Source: Anaerococcus provencensis
GTDB lineage: Bacteria > Bacillota > Clostridia > Tissierellales > Peptoniphilaceae
Length of the DNA: 64,000 nt
Direction of reading: 5' to 3'
Assembly (NCBI RefSeq): GCF_000312365.2
Contig: NZ_HG003686.1
Coordinates: 371,366-435,365, forward strand
In this document: piece by piece, positions 41,853-51,486 of the stretch
Position numbering within the stretch: position 1 is the first letter of the stretch
Layout of the letters: every line of letters starts with the position of its first letter
The notes under the pieces: model-generated
Seen by the model: only the letters and a program-made list of their open reading frames with translations
Database searches by the model: none
What the model was told of the DNA's origin: nothing
Position numbers and translations under genes: made by a program

Positions 41853-42835
41853 TAGAATACGCAAAAGATATTATTTTAAACTCTAATATATCTATCAGAA
41901 GAAATATAAAGGGCTTTGATTTTCCAACAACCATTACCTATGACGATAGCTTTAGGATAGTGGATATGCTAAAGGAAATTTACCCGGGCCAAGTGCTTTT
42001 ATTGGCAGAAATAGACGATGATACTAAAAATAAACTTATAAATGATATGGTATTGTCAGAAGATTGCGATAGCAAACTTGCTCAAATTGCCCTAGTTTTT
42101 AAAGATGATTATATATTAACAATAAATGACAGGGACCATATAGGGATCAATGTAAGAAATTTTGAGATGAATATCAAAAAAGCTTATAAGATAGCCTTGG
42201 CAGTAGAAAAAGAATTGGACGAAAAGATAGAATTTGCCTTTTCTCCAGAATATGGTTACCTAACAAGCGATGGCAGAAATGCTGGGTCAGGGGTCGAGGC
42301 AAGGCTTAAGATGTTCCTATTTGGCCTAGTTGACCCAGAAGAATCATATTTTGGATTCAAGCAAGCTATGATGACCCAAGCCATGTATGCCACAAGATAT
42401 ATACCAAAATATTATGACACTTATGTCAATGACATATATTTGGTCAAAAACTTTGGTAACTACAGGCCAGATATGGACCAATACATCGAAACTATGGGAG
42501 AAAATATTGATAGTCTAGTCAGAAATGAAAGAAGATTTAGAAGAGATTATCAAATATTAAATAAGATTTCTGATGACGATATTATAGAAGAGATAAATAT
42601 TTCTTTAAATAACTTAAATAGTGAAAAGCTCATATCGCTTAACACTATTGCAAAGGAGCTTTATAGGCTAAAGAAATATAACAACTTAGGTTTTAATACA
42701 GATTTGACCAACAATGAGATAGATTATCTGATATTTAACCTAACTAAGGATAGATATAAGGGAAAGAAAGACCCCCAAAGGATAGAGTTTCTAAACTCAT
42801 ATATGAAGGAGAGGCAATGGAAGCTAACAGATTAA
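41849..42835 (+). CDS. mcsB: McsB-like protein with degenerate arginine-kinase site
   Basis: A 328-residue homologue of the protein arginine kinase McsB, placed as usual between mcsA and clpC. It starts at TTG 41849 overlapping the mcsA stop, with GAAGGTG upstream. The catalytic strings have changed: Bacillus SSRIRLARN is here NSNISIRRN; NEEDHIRIQ is NDRDHIGIN; CPTNVGTGLRAS is DGRNAGSGVEAR; the GEGSEAVGNIFQISNQ loop is not recognisable. The fold-defining stretches around them (GYLTS, FDFP) are kept. Phosphagen-kinase activity is therefore doubtful, and a non-catalytic scaffold role is inferred. Confidence 0.85.
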   Translation: MIEYAKDIILNSNISIRRNIKGFDFPTTITYDDSFRIVDMLKEIYPGQVLLLAEIDDDTKNKLINDMVLSEDCDSKLAQIALVFKDDYILTINDRDHIGINVRNFEMNIKKAYKIALAVEKELDEKIEFAFSPEYGYLTSDGRNAGSGVEARLKMFLFGLVDPEESYFGFKQAMMTQAMYATRYIPKYYDTYVNDIYLVKNFGNYRPDMDQYIETMGENIDSLVRNERRFRRDYQILNKISDDDIIEEINISLNNLNSEKLISLNTIAKELYRLKKYNNLGFNTDLTNNEIDYLIFNLTKDRYKGKKDPQRIEFLNSYMKERQWKLTD

Positions 42836-45261
42836 ACAAATTAACCCAACAGGCAAGGCGCGAAAGCTACTCCTTAAACCACGATTATATAGGTAGCGAA
42901 CACTTGCTCCTTGCCCTAATGAAGACAGGATCTGTTGCTACAAAGGCCCTAGAAAAAGCAGGTGCAAATTACGACCTGCTTCGCCAAGTTGTGATAAATA
43001 ACATTGGCAAGGGTCAGGCAATCAGGCCTGCTACAGAATATAGCAAAAAAGTCAGAGAAATTTTTGAACTAGCAAGGATCAATGCCACAAGGTATGGTTC
43101 AGTATCTGCTGGAGAAGAAAATGTTCTATTTGCAATACTTTCTGATGACGATAGCCTTACAAATATAATGTTTTTACTATCAGGAGTAGAAAAAGAACAA
43201 GTAAAAAACAATTTAAAGGCTTTATTAAGAGAAGAAAACAAGGACGATGGACAAAGTGAAGACTTGTCAGAAAATGTGACCAAATATGCTGTAAACCTCA
43301 ATAATGAAGCAGAAAAAAGCAAAATTGATCCAGTAATAGGTAGAGATAAGGAAATCGAAAGACTTATCCAGATTCTAATGCGTAGGACAAAAAACAACCC
43401 TATTTTGATTGGTGAACCAGGTGTGGGCAAAACAGCCATATCAGAAGGCTTGGCCCAAAGGATAGTAACAGGTCTCGTGCCAAGAATTATGGCAAATAAG
43501 GAGGTCTTGTCCCTAGATATGGCATCAATGATAGCAGGAACCAAATATCGTGGTGACTTTGAAGATAGGCTCAAAAAACTCTTTGACGAGCTAGAACATC
43601 ACGATGATGTTATATTATTCATAGACGAATTCCACATGGTGCTTGGAGCAGGTGCGGCAGAAGGATCAATGGATGCAGCAAATATCCTAAAACCAATCCT
43701 TGCCAAGGGCGATATCCAAATAATTGGAGCAACTACTATAGAAGAATACAGAAAATACGTAGAAAAAGACTCAGCCCTAACCCGCCGTATGCAACCAATC
43801 CAAGTTGACGAGCCATCTTTGGAAGATAGTAGAAAGATCATTCGTGGTATCAAGGATAAGTATGAAGACCATCATGGGGTGGAAATAACCGATGAAGCTA
43901 TAGACGCGGCAGTTGAGCTAACAGATAGATACATCAACGATAGGTACCTGCCAGATAAGGCCATAGATGTCATAGACGAGGCCATGAGTAAGGTTAGGAT
44001 AACAACCTACCAAGAAGAAGAAACTGACAAAAAGCCAGAAGATAGGATTGATGAGCTCATAGGTCAAAAGGAACAAGCAGTTAGAGACCAAGATTTTGAG
44101 AAAGCTGCAGAACTAAGGGACATTATAAACCAAGCCAAATTTGACTTAGAGGCAGAAAGAGAAAAGAAAAACAAGGAAAAGCCAAACAAATTTATTGGCT
44201 ACGATGACATAGCAAGCATAGTTGCATCATGGTCCAAAGTTCCAGTAACAAAGCTTACTGAAGATGAAAAAGAAAAATATGCAAATCTTGATAAAGCTAT
44301 GAAAGGAACTGTCATAGGCCAAGATGAAGCTATAAAATCAGTAGCCCATGCCATAAAAAGAGCAAGAGTTGGCCTAAAAGATCCATCAAAACCAATAGGT
44401 TCATTCATATTTGTGGGACCAACTGGTGTTGGGAAAACCTACCTGGCAAAGACTCTAGCAGCTAGTATCTTTGGATCAGAAGACCACCTAATCCGCATGG
44501 ATATGAGTGAATATATGGAAAAATTTGCCGTATCCAGACTTGTGGGTTCTCCTCCAGGATATGTAGGCTATGAAGAAGGTGGACAACTAACAGAGCAAGT
44601 TAGAAACCATCCATATTCTGTAATACTCTTTGACGAGATAGAAAAGGCCCACCCAGATATTTTCAATCTACTCCTACAAATCCTAGATGATGGTAGACTT
44701 ACAGATGGCCAAGGTCGCACAGTGGACTTTAAAAACACTATCATAATTATGACAAGTAATGTAGGCGTATCAAGCCTTAACCAAAAGCAAACTATAGGTT
44801 TTGAAACTGGCAATGTTGAAGAGAAAAATAAGGATAGAACCAAAGAAATCATAGAAAGCGAAGTAAAAGAAGCCTTTGCTCCAGAGTTTCTAAATAGGTT
44901 AGATGAAGTGATAATGTTTAACCCACTAAGCGAGGAAAACATAGGAGAGATCACAAGTCTCATGCTAGATAAGACTCGTGATAGGCTAAATAACATCGAC
45001 ATAGACATAGAATACGACAAAGAAGTCGTAAAACTTCTTGCCAAAGAAGGATTCAACGATGAATATGGAGCACGACCACTAGAACGCCACATCACAAAGA
45101 TGATAGAAGATAGACTTGCAGAAGATATCTTAGATGGCAAACTAGATAGGGATGCTGTAATAAAGCTTAGTGTAAAAGATGAAGAACTTCACTTTGAAAA
45201 TATAGAAAAAAAGCCAGCAGAAGATATAGAAGAAAACATGGCGACCCAAACAATAGAATAG
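42817..45261 (+). CDS. clpC: ATP-dependent Clp protease ATPase subunit ClpC
   Basis: An 814-residue AAA+ unfoldase that feeds proteins to ClpP. N-terminal Clp_N repeats begin [23 protein letters not shown]-1 has GEPGVGKTA and DEFHM; a UVR motif ([12 protein letters not shown]) lies in the M-domain region; AAA-2 has [35 protein letters not shown] and DEIEKAH. The ATG overlaps the end of mcsB, with AAGGAGAGG before it. Length and motifs are complete. Expression is under the CtsR operator upstream. Confidence 0.96.
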   Translation: MEANRLNKLTQQARRESYSLNHDYIGSEHLLLALMKTGSVATKALEKAGANYDLLRQVVINNIGKGQAIRPATEYSKKVREIFELARINATRYGSVSAGEENVLFAILSDDDSLTNIMFLLSGVEKEQVKNNLKALLREENKDDGQSEDLSENVTKYAVNLNNEAEKSKIDPVIGRDKEIERLIQILMRRTKNNPILIGEPGVGKTAISEGLAQRIVTGLVPRIMANKEVLSLDMASMIAGTKYRGDFEDRLKKLFDELEHHDDVILFIDEFHMVLGAGAAEGSMDAANILKPILAKGDIQIIGATTIEEYRKYVEKDSALTRRMQPIQVDEPSLEDSRKIIRGIKDKYEDHHGVEITDEAIDAAVELTDRYINDRYLPDKAIDVIDEAMSKVRITTYQEEETDKKPEDRIDELIGQKEQAVRDQDFEKAAELRDIINQAKFDLEAEREKKNKEKPNKFIGYDDIASIVASWSKVPVTKLTEDEKEKYANLDKAMKGTVIGQDEAIKSVAHAIKRARVGLKDPSKPIGSFIFVGPTGVGKTYLAKTLAASIFGSEDHLIRMDMSEYMEKFAVSRLVGSPPGYVGYEEGGQLTEQVRNHPYSVILFDEIEKAHPDIFNLLLQILDDGRLTDGQGRTVDFKNTIIIMTSNVGVSSLNQKQTIGFETGNVEEKNKDRTKEIIESEVKEAFAPEFLNRLDEVIMFNPLSEENIGEITSLMLDKTRDRLNNIDIDIEYDKEVVKLLAKEGFNDEYGARPLERHITKMIEDRLAEDILDGKLDRDAVIKLSVKDEELHFENIEKKPAEDIEENMATQTIE

Positions 45262-45272
45262 TTCTTAATTAG

Positions 45273-45298
45273 GAAAACCGTCTAAATGACGGTTTTTT
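45273..45298 (+). terminator. Intrinsic terminator of the clpC operon
   Basis: AACCGTC (45276-45282), loop TAAAT, GACGGTT (45288-45294), followed by T residues. Confidence 0.9.
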
Positions 45299-45333
45299 AA
45301 ATGAAAATTTATTAACAAAGCTAAAATATGATG

Positions 45334-45362
45334 TTGACTATTTTCCCGATATTATTTATAAT
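45334..45362 (+). promoter_or_regulatory. Promoter of the maltodextrin operon
   Basis: TTGACT (45334-45339), 17-bp spacer, TATAAT (45357-45362). Confidence 0.75.
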
Positions 45363-45369
45363 ATTAGCA

Positions 45370-45383
45370 TAACAACGTTTTCA
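45370..45383 (+). promoter_or_regulatory. cre-like / LacI-family operator at the mal transcription start
   Basis: TAACAACGTTTTCA; its reverse complement TGAAAACGTTGTTA fits the catabolite-responsive element consensus TGWAANCGNTNWCA at 13 of 14 positions. It begins about at the predicted transcription start, where CcpA or a MalR-type repressor would block initiation. Which LacI-family protein binds cannot be told. Confidence 0.55.
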
Positions 45384-45400
45384 TTTTAAGGAGGAATTAT

Positions 45401-46768
45401 ATGAAAAATGCTATTAAAGGCTTTATGGCTTTAAGCCTTGCCTTTGTATTGACAGCTTGCGGTGGCGGCAAAAAAGCTGACGCACCAGCTGATAGTAAGG
45501 AAACAGGAGACGGTGCTAACACCGAAGTAACAGAAACTGCTGAAGTTAACGAAGATATATCAGGTAAACTTTCTGTACAAGTAGAAGAAGCTTGGCTTCC
45601 ACACTATGAAAAAGCAGCTGAAAGAGTTAAGGAAAAATATCCAAATGCTGAAATAGAATTTAAGACAATTGGTGCTTTTGACCACCTTGACATCATAGAT
45701 TCTACAGATGCTACAAACGAAGATGTAGCTGATCTTTTTGCTATTCCAGCTGATAGACTTTATGGTCTAGTAGGCAATGATATCTTAGCTGCAGTTGATT
45801 CTCAAAAACTACAAGAAGAGATCGGTGGTTGGGACAACTTTGATGAAGGTATTGGTGGAAACTTCAATATCGATGGCGAATATTTTGCATTCCCATACAA
45901 TATCGAATCTCTAATCACCTATGTAAACACAGCAAATGCTGAAGAAAAAGGAATCAACCCAGACGATCCAATAGAAATTGACGATGTTGCTGACGAATCT
46001 ACAGTACTATTCCCACTATTTGACGCTTGGTATGGTGTAGCTGCAACAAACTCATCAAATATCGAACTTCTTGGAAAGGGTGAAGATGGTGCATTATTTA
46101 CAGATATGACCAAAGACTTCTCAGAACTAGAAGAAGAAAAACAAGCAACATTCAAGGGACTATATGAATATTGGAAAAAACACAGCGAAGCTAACACACC
46201 ACTATTTGACCCAGATGCTGGTTGGGCATACATCGACGAAACATTTACAACTGGCAACGGTGGTGTTGCTCGTATAGGTGGTGCATGGGATGCAGCTACA
46301 ATAAGCGAACAAGCTGGCGAAGGCAACCTACAAATAAGCCCAATCGGTCACATTACTCTAGCTGGCAAACCACTAGCTCACTGGCAAGGTGGATGGGGAC
46401 TATCAATGAATGCTCGTATCGAAGGCGATGAAGCAAAAACAGCTATAGCAGAAGAAATGATCAAAGAAATAGTTAACCCAGAATACGCAGTAGACCTATT
46501 CAAAGCTACAGGCAAGATTTTGGAAAATGTTGAAGCTAAGACATATGAAGAAAGCGATCTTCCAGATTCTGATAAAGAGATTATCTCAGCTACAATCGAA
46601 TCTTACAACAACTCACCAGCAAGACCTCTATTTAGAGAATGGGGAGATGTTTGGGACACATACAAAAACGCTATTCTATCTTGGAACTCAACAAAACCTG
46701 CAAACGAAGAAGAAGCTTACAACCAACTAAAATCATCATTTGAATCAATGATGGCAAACTTCAATTAA
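45401..46768 (+). CDS. malE: Maltose/maltodextrin-binding lipoprotein
   Basis: A 455-residue extracellular binding protein with lipobox LTAC and an acidic Asp/Thr/Glu-rich linker. The domain begins GKLSVQVEEAWLPHYEKAAE and has IEFKTIGAFDHLDIID, where DHLD resembles the family 1 sugar-binding opening, and GGAWDAATIS and HWQGGWGLSMNA near the ligand site. AAGGAGGA precedes the ATG. Maltodextrin is inferred from the MalF/MalG partners, the MsmK-type ATPase and the nearby GH13 glucosidase gene. A terminator-like hairpin after it would let it be made in excess over the permeases. Confidence 0.82.
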   Translation: MKNAIKGFMALSLAFVLTACGGGKKADAPADSKETGDGANTEVTETAEVNEDISGKLSVQVEEAWLPHYEKAAERVKEKYPNAEIEFKTIGAFDHLDIIDSTDATNEDVADLFAIPADRLYGLVGNDILAAVDSQKLQEEIGGWDNFDEGIGGNFNIDGEYFAFPYNIESLITYVNTANAEEKGINPDDPIEIDDVADESTVLFPLFDAWYGVAATNSSNIELLGKGEDGALFTDMTKDFSELEEEKQATFKGLYEYWKKHSEANTPLFDPDAGWAYIDETFTTGNGGVARIGGAWDAATISEQAGEGNLQISPIGHITLAGKPLAHWQGGWGLSMNARIEGDEAKTAIAEEMIKEIVNPEYAVDLFKATGKILENVEAKTYEESDLPDSDKEIISATIESYNNSPARPLFREWGDVWDTYKNAILSWNSTKPANEEEAYNQLKSSFESMMANFN

Positions 46769-46774
46769 AGATAG

Positions 46775-46805
46775 GAAAAAGGGGCCAAGCAATTGGCCTT
46801 TTTCT
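46775..46805 (+). terminator. Terminator-like hairpin between malE and the rest of the operon
   Basis: AAAAAGG-GGCCAA, loop GCAA, TTGGCC-TTTTT. Partial termination here would give more binding protein than transporter, a common layout in sugar ABC operons. Confidence 0.75.
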
Positions 46806-46812
46806 TACATTT

Positions 46813-47229
46813 ATGAAAGCGACAAGAAAAAAAGAAGACCAAGTCTTCTTAAAGAAAATTATGGCAGTATCGCTGGCAATAATAGTAGTGGTGTCACTTG
46901 AGGCACTTTTTTATGCCAAAGATATCAATTTTTATGAAGACTATAGCAAAGTTTACAAGGACTTATCCTATAGCCAGTATATAAATTTAGTATTATTTAA
47001 CATGATACTTGCTATAATAAATCCAATTATAATATCCCTATACACATTTTTTACTATCGATAGAATTCGCATAAACCAGATATACAAGATATTTTTTTGC
47101 TTTTCAACATTTATATCGCTTATGCATACATTATTTCAATTTAGGTTAAACTCTATAACTTATTATTTAGTCATTATCTTAAATATAATTTTATTTATAG
47201 TGATAGTAAAAAAAGAAAGGACCGACTAG
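46813..47229 (+). CDS. Small four-segment membrane protein of the mal operon
   Basis: A 138-residue protein with hydrophobic segments at about 16-32, 55-80, 90-105 and 115-132. No clear ribosome site precedes the ATG, and the start is 10 bases after the malE hairpin. It is homologous to the protein at 56489: compare AKDINFYEDYSKVYKDLSYS with AKNISNSDAYEKFLTSYSNV, and IYKIFFCF with VYKILNCY. Both copies flank maltodextrin genes. No known family is recognised; a role in maltodextrin transport is only inferred from position. Confidence 0.65.
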   Translation: MKATRKKEDQVFLKKIMAVSLAIIVVVSLEALFYAKDINFYEDYSKVYKDLSYSQYINLVLFNMILAIINPIIISLYTFFTIDRIRINQIYKIFFCFSTFISLMHTLFQFRLNSITYYLVIILNIILFIVIVKKERTD

Positions 47230-47232
47230 CTT

Positions 47233-49248
47233 ATGGCATACCAAAAAGAATTGGCTGATGACCGTGGCAACCTTTATCCAAGGAAAAACCAGTATATTAT
47301 AGATCAAATTGCTGGCAAAAATCCCGATAGAAACTCCCACCCATACATCAAAAAACTTAGCCAATATGAAAAAAAAGAAAAAGAACTCTTAGATTTAGCT
47401 AGCAAAGAAGCAGATGAGTGGGCAAATACTCATCAAACCGATAAGAAATTTGCAGATCTTAACAAAAAACATCACATAGCAAACAAGATGCTTAGCTTTT
47501 ATGAAGAGAACAAAGACCTATCATATGAAGCAGAGCTAAAATACAAAGAAGCAAACTTATATATCAAAGAAATTCCAGAGATTATAGAGCACGATTTGGC
47601 ACTAAAAAACCAACTGGAAGCTAAAAGCACAAAGCTTGAAGCTCTAAGTGATGATCAGATTAAAAAAGGCCAGGCAGAAGTTGAAAAAGACAAAGGCCTT
47701 CTTAAGGAAAAATACGACAAAGATTTAGCCAATCTCAAAGAATCCTTTAACAAGGGTCTAATCTCAAAGAAAGCTTACAAGAGTGAAAAAGAAAAATACA
47801 AAAAACGCTTTGAGGACTCTTCTATAGCCGCCGAGTTTAAAAATCCAAAAAAATCTTTAGAAGAAGAGATTAAAGCAATAAATTATAAGATAAAACAAGA
47901 CTATAAGAATTCAATGAAAATCCTTGATTCAGACATAGCAGAAGTAAGACGTAGGACTCCTGTCGAAACAGAAAAGAAAGCGGCATGGAGGTCTATAGTA
48001 GGTCTTCCTATACCAGGTCTTGGACAATTATTAAATGGCCAGTGGCAAAAAGCCCTCCTATTTTTCCTAGGAACCTTGTTCATCTACCTAATAGCTATCC
48101 CATACGCTCTAGGTTATGGCAATTACCAAGGAGAGGGTATATCTGGTCTTATTAGCCTTGCCCAAGGTGGACGTAGGCTTGATAGGTCCATACTATTTAT
48201 GATCGAAGGTATTTTGGCTGTAGTCTTTGTTCTAATTTCAATTTTCATCTATGTATCTGCCTTTAAAGATGCTAGAAAAACTGAAAAAGCTGAAATACTA
48301 GGCATCAGACCAAACAATTGGTTTGAAACACGCAAATTTATGCGCACTGATGGATTCCCATACATTATCACAATCCTACCTTTGCTAGTGATCATTTTCA
48401 TAGTAATGGTACCAATTATAACCGCGGTTTTGATTTCATTTACAAATATGGATCCACAAAACCAAAACAAGTTCCAATGGATAGGCGTCCACAACTACGT
48501 AACTATAGCTCGTGGTGAGGGTATAGCTGGCCAGGCCTTCTGGTCTATATTTGGATGGACAGTAATTTGGACCTTGGCAGCATCAACCCTTGCCATAGTT
48601 CTAGGCTTTGTATTTGCTCTTCTTGTAAATAACGAGAGAGTTCGAGGAAAGAAATTCTTTAGGACAGTTTACCTATTACCATGGGCAATACCAGCCTTTA
48701 TCACCATCATGTTTTTCTCAATTATGACAAGCCGTGGCGGAATTTTGGCAGATTTCTTCTCAAATATCCTAGGAAGAAGTTTGGATATAAAAAATAACAC
48801 TATCCAAACTAGACTTGCCCTCATACTAATCCAAGGTTGGCTGGGACATTCCTATATTTTCCTACTAACTACAGGAGTACTCCAGGCTATTCCAAAGGAC
48901 CTATACGAAGCAGCAAGCATAGATGGGGCAAATGGTTTGAAACAAACATTTAAAATCACTATTCCACTAGTGCTTTTTCAAATTGCGCCTATGCTTATCA
49001 ACCAATACACATTTAACTTTAACAACTTCTCCATCATCTACCTCTACAACCAAGGTGGACCATTTAACCCAGAGATTTATGGAAACTTGGCGGGAAGTTC
49101 TGATATCCTAATATCATATATATATAAGTTGACCATGGAAAGTCAGTACCAGGCTATAGGAGCTGCAATTACAGTATTTATATCAATAATACTTATAATT
49201 ATAAGCTACCTAGGCTACAGAAAGTCATCTGCCTTTAAGGAGTATTAA
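47233..49248 (+). CDS. malF: MalF-like permease with coiled-coil and TM2-like N-terminal extension
   Basis: A 671-residue protein; MalF-type permeases are usually 290-520. Residues ~1-235 are charged and helical, predicted coiled coil. Residues ~250-350 hold two membrane segments beginning LPIPGLGQLLNGQWQKALLF, the pattern of TM2/DUF5683-like domains. The permease core starts near residue 375 (FPYIITILPLLVIIFIVMVP), with FRTVYLLPWAIPAFITI and the EAA loop YEAASIDGANGLKQTFKITI. The stop is 1 base before malG. The extension is not a separate gene: the frame is open throughout. Its function is unknown. Confidence 0.85.
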   Translation: MAYQKELADDRGNLYPRKNQYIIDQIAGKNPDRNSHPYIKKLSQYEKKEKELLDLASKEADEWANTHQTDKKFADLNKKHHIANKMLSFYEENKDLSYEAELKYKEANLYIKEIPEIIEHDLALKNQLEAKSTKLEALSDDQIKKGQAEVEKDKGLLKEKYDKDLANLKESFNKGLISKKAYKSEKEKYKKRFEDSSIAAEFKNPKKSLEEEIKAINYKIKQDYKNSMKILDSDIAEVRRRTPVETEKKAAWRSIVGLPIPGLGQLLNGQWQKALLFFLGTLFIYLIAIPYALGYGNYQGEGISGLISLAQGGRRLDRSILFMIEGILAVVFVLISIFIYVSAFKDARKTEKAEILGIRPNNWFETRKFMRTDGFPYIITILPLLVIIFIVMVPIITAVLISFTNMDPQNQNKFQWIGVHNYVTIARGEGIAGQAFWSIFGWTVIWTLAASTLAIVLGFVFALLVNNERVRGKKFFRTVYLLPWAIPAFITIMFFSIMTSRGGILADFFSNILGRSLDIKNNTIQTRLALILIQGWLGHSYIFLLTTGVLQAIPKDLYEAASIDGANGLKQTFKITIPLVLFQIAPMLINQYTFNFNNFSIIYLYNQGGPFNPEIYGNLAGSSDILISYIYKLTMESQYQAIGAAITVFISIILIIISYLGYRKSSAFKEY

Positions 49249-49249
49249 T

Positions 49250-50149
49250 ATGTTTAAGAGAAAAAATAAAAAAGATAATAACCTATACTTATCAGATCTC
49301 CAACCCCTATCAACTGGAGGTAAGATTGCTCTTGGCTTAGTATATATACTTCTTTTGGTGTGGGCAGCTGTAATCTTATTACCACTACTGATTATGGTTA
49401 TTAGTTCCTTTAACAACAACCAAGGCCAATACATTTCCATGAGTGGACAATTTGTCTTTGGCTTTGACAATTTTAAGTATTTATTTGAAGAAACTCACTT
49501 TGTAAGATGGGTCCTAAACACCCTAAAGATTGCCGCAGCAACTACAATATTGACTCTGATTTTCGTGTCATTTACAGGCTTTGCCTACTCACGTTTCAGA
49601 TTTAAGGGCAAAAAAGCAAGTCTTATAACAATCATGCTAGTGCAAATCATTCCAGCCTTTGCAGGAATCACAGCCTACTATGCAATTCACTCCATAGTAT
49701 CTGGGATAATACCAGCATTCTCCCGTTCGGCCATGCTTATATTAATCTATTCTGGTGGAGCTATAGCAACCAATACCTTTATCTTAAAAGGTTACCTAGA
49801 TAGCATATCCCCAGAACTTGACGAGGCGGCAAGAATTGACGGCTGTAGCAACTTCCAAGTTTATAAGCTTATAATAATGCCCCTAGCCCGTCCAATGCTA
49901 GCAATCATAGCACTCCAATGTTTCATAGGACCATTTTTGGACTATATGATGCCAAAAATCCTCTTGACAAACCCTATGGACTACACATTGGCAACAGGCT
50001 TGTTTACACTAATCAACGATATGAGAAATATGAACCAACCAGCCTTCGCAGCAGGTGGTTTCCTTTCAGCAGTTCCAGTAATGTTGTTATTCCTTATGCT
50101 ACAAGATGAGCTAGTATCAGGACTATCATCAGGTGCAGTTAAGGGATAG
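49250..50149 (+). CDS. malG: Maltodextrin ABC permease MalG
   Basis: A 299-residue partner permease with six segments. KIALGLVYILLLVWAAVILL opens the membrane domain, and the EAA loop is ELDEAARIDGCSNFQVYKLI, then MPLARPM. The C-terminus LSSGAVKG is the typical MalG ending. AAGGAG at the end of malF precedes the ATG. Ten bases separate it from the ATPase gene. Confidence 0.92.
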   Translation: MFKRKNKKDNNLYLSDLQPLSTGGKIALGLVYILLLVWAAVILLPLLIMVISSFNNNQGQYISMSGQFVFGFDNFKYLFEETHFVRWVLNTLKIAAATTILTLIFVSFTGFAYSRFRFKGKKASLITIMLVQIIPAFAGITAYYAIHSIVSGIIPAFSRSAMLILIYSGGAIATNTFILKGYLDSISPELDEAARIDGCSNFQVYKLIIMPLARPMLAIIALQCFIGPFLDYMMPKILLTNPMDYTLATGLFTLINDMRNMNQPAFAAGGFLSAVPVMLLFLMLQDELVSGLSSGAVKG

Positions 50150-50158
50150 GAGAAGAAA

Positions 50159-51244
50159 ATGAGAGTAAAATTAGAAAATATTGGTAAAAAATACGAGGGT
50201 AGAGAAAACTTTACCCTTAGAAACATAGACCTTGACATAGATGATAAGGACTTTTGTGTCATCCTTGGCCCATCAGGATGTGGTAAATCAACCCTTATCC
50301 GAATGATAGCAGGGCTAAACTCAATAACAGAAGGTACACTTTATTTTGACGATAAGATAATGAATAAAGTAGAACCAAAGGACAGGGACATAGCCATGGT
50401 ATTCCAATCATATGCCCTATATCCACATATGACAGTATATGATAATATGGCCTTTTCCCTAAATATGAAAAACGAAAGTAAAGAGGTCATAGACAAGCGA
50501 GTAAAAAACGCTGCCCATGTCTTGCAACTTGAAGACTACCTCTACAACAGGCCATCAGACATATCCGGTGGTCAAAGACAAAGGGTAGCCCTAGGCCGAG
50601 CCATAGTGAGAAATCCAGCAGTTTTCCTCATGGACGAACCACTATCAAACCTAGATGCGAAACTTCGTGAGTCCATGCGTGTGGAAATAGTAAGACTCCA
50701 TAACCAACTAGACACCACAAGTATATATGTAACCCACGACCAAACAGAAGCCATGACCATGGCGACAAAGATAGTCCTCCTAGATAAGGGAGTCATCCAA
50801 CAAGTAGGAGCTCCAACAGAATTCTACGAGAGACCAGAAAACCTCTTTGTAGCAGGCTTTATCGGATCTCCAACCATGAATATCATAGAAGGAAAGATAG
50901 AAAATGCCAACTTTGTAAGCGATAAGGGAGAAGTGGTAATAAAACCAGCAGAAAAAGACCTAGCCGCAATAAAGAACTACGAAGGCAAAAAAGTCTACCT
51001 AGGTATTAGATCGGAAAGATTTATAGCAGAAAAAAGAGACTATAATCTTGCGACAATCAAGATAGATGTCATAGAAATGCTAGGCAAGGAACAACTAATC
51101 TACGGCAAAACAAGCGCCGGCCAAAACCTAGTAATAAGCCAACCAGGCTATTTCGAATATAACATAGGCGAAACTCACAACTTCACCCTAGACCCAGAAG
51201 CCCTACACTTCTTTGATGGAAATACTACAGAGAGGATAAACTAG
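50159..51244 (+). CDS. msmK: Sugar ABC transporter ATPase (MsmK/MalK type)
   Basis: A 361-residue ATPase with Walker A GPSGCGKST, Q-loop FQSYALYPHMTV, signature ISGGQRQRVALGRAI, Walker B VFLMDEPLSNLDAKLR, H-loop VTHDQTEAMTMA, and the C-terminal TOBE region with GIRSERFIA. AGGAG precedes the ATG. It energises MalFG; in Firmicutes one MsmK can serve several sugar importers, possibly including the Ugp-like one, although that operon has its own ATPase. Confidence 0.92.
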   Translation: MRVKLENIGKKYEGRENFTLRNIDLDIDDKDFCVILGPSGCGKSTLIRMIAGLNSITEGTLYFDDKIMNKVEPKDRDIAMVFQSYALYPHMTVYDNMAFSLNMKNESKEVIDKRVKNAAHVLQLEDYLYNRPSDISGGQRQRVALGRAIVRNPAVFLMDEPLSNLDAKLRESMRVEIVRLHNQLDTTSIYVTHDQTEAMTMATKIVLLDKGVIQQVGAPTEFYERPENLFVAGFIGSPTMNIIEGKIENANFVSDKGEVVIKPAEKDLAAIKNYEGKKVYLGIRSERFIAEKRDYNLATIKIDVIEMLGKEQLIYGKTSAGQNLVISQPGYFEYNIGETHNFTLDPEALHFFDGNTTERIN

Positions 51245-51262
51245 GTAAGTATTTAACAATAT

Positions 51263-51367
51263 ATGGAACTGTTGTAAAATGGATAAATCATTCCTAAACA
51301 AATCATCTAATCACTCCAAAGATGGAAGGATAATTATCTATTAATTTGCAACAGTTCCATTTTTATT
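51263..51367 (+). terminator. Long-loop terminator or small RNA after the mal operon
   Basis: ATGGAACTGTTG (51263-51274) and CAACAGTTCCAT (51349-51360) are a perfect 12-bp inverted repeat with a 74-base interior, followed by TTTTTATTATA. It can end the mal transcript. The large loop is unusual and may hide a small RNA or a minimal mobile repeat. Confidence 0.55.
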
Positions 51368-51486
51368 ATAACCTAAATTTTTAAAATAAGACCCAAATAA
51401 AAACATATAGATTTCTATAACTATAAAAATCTCAAATTGAATAGTGAAGCAACATAAAAAGTCCCGTAAAACCTACAATAACAAAG

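Noticed and set aside
45401-51244. Iron or amino-acid importer instead of maltodextrin
   Set aside because: MalG-type ending, MsmK-type ATPase with TOBE domain, cre-like site and adjacent GH13 gene all point to a sugar.
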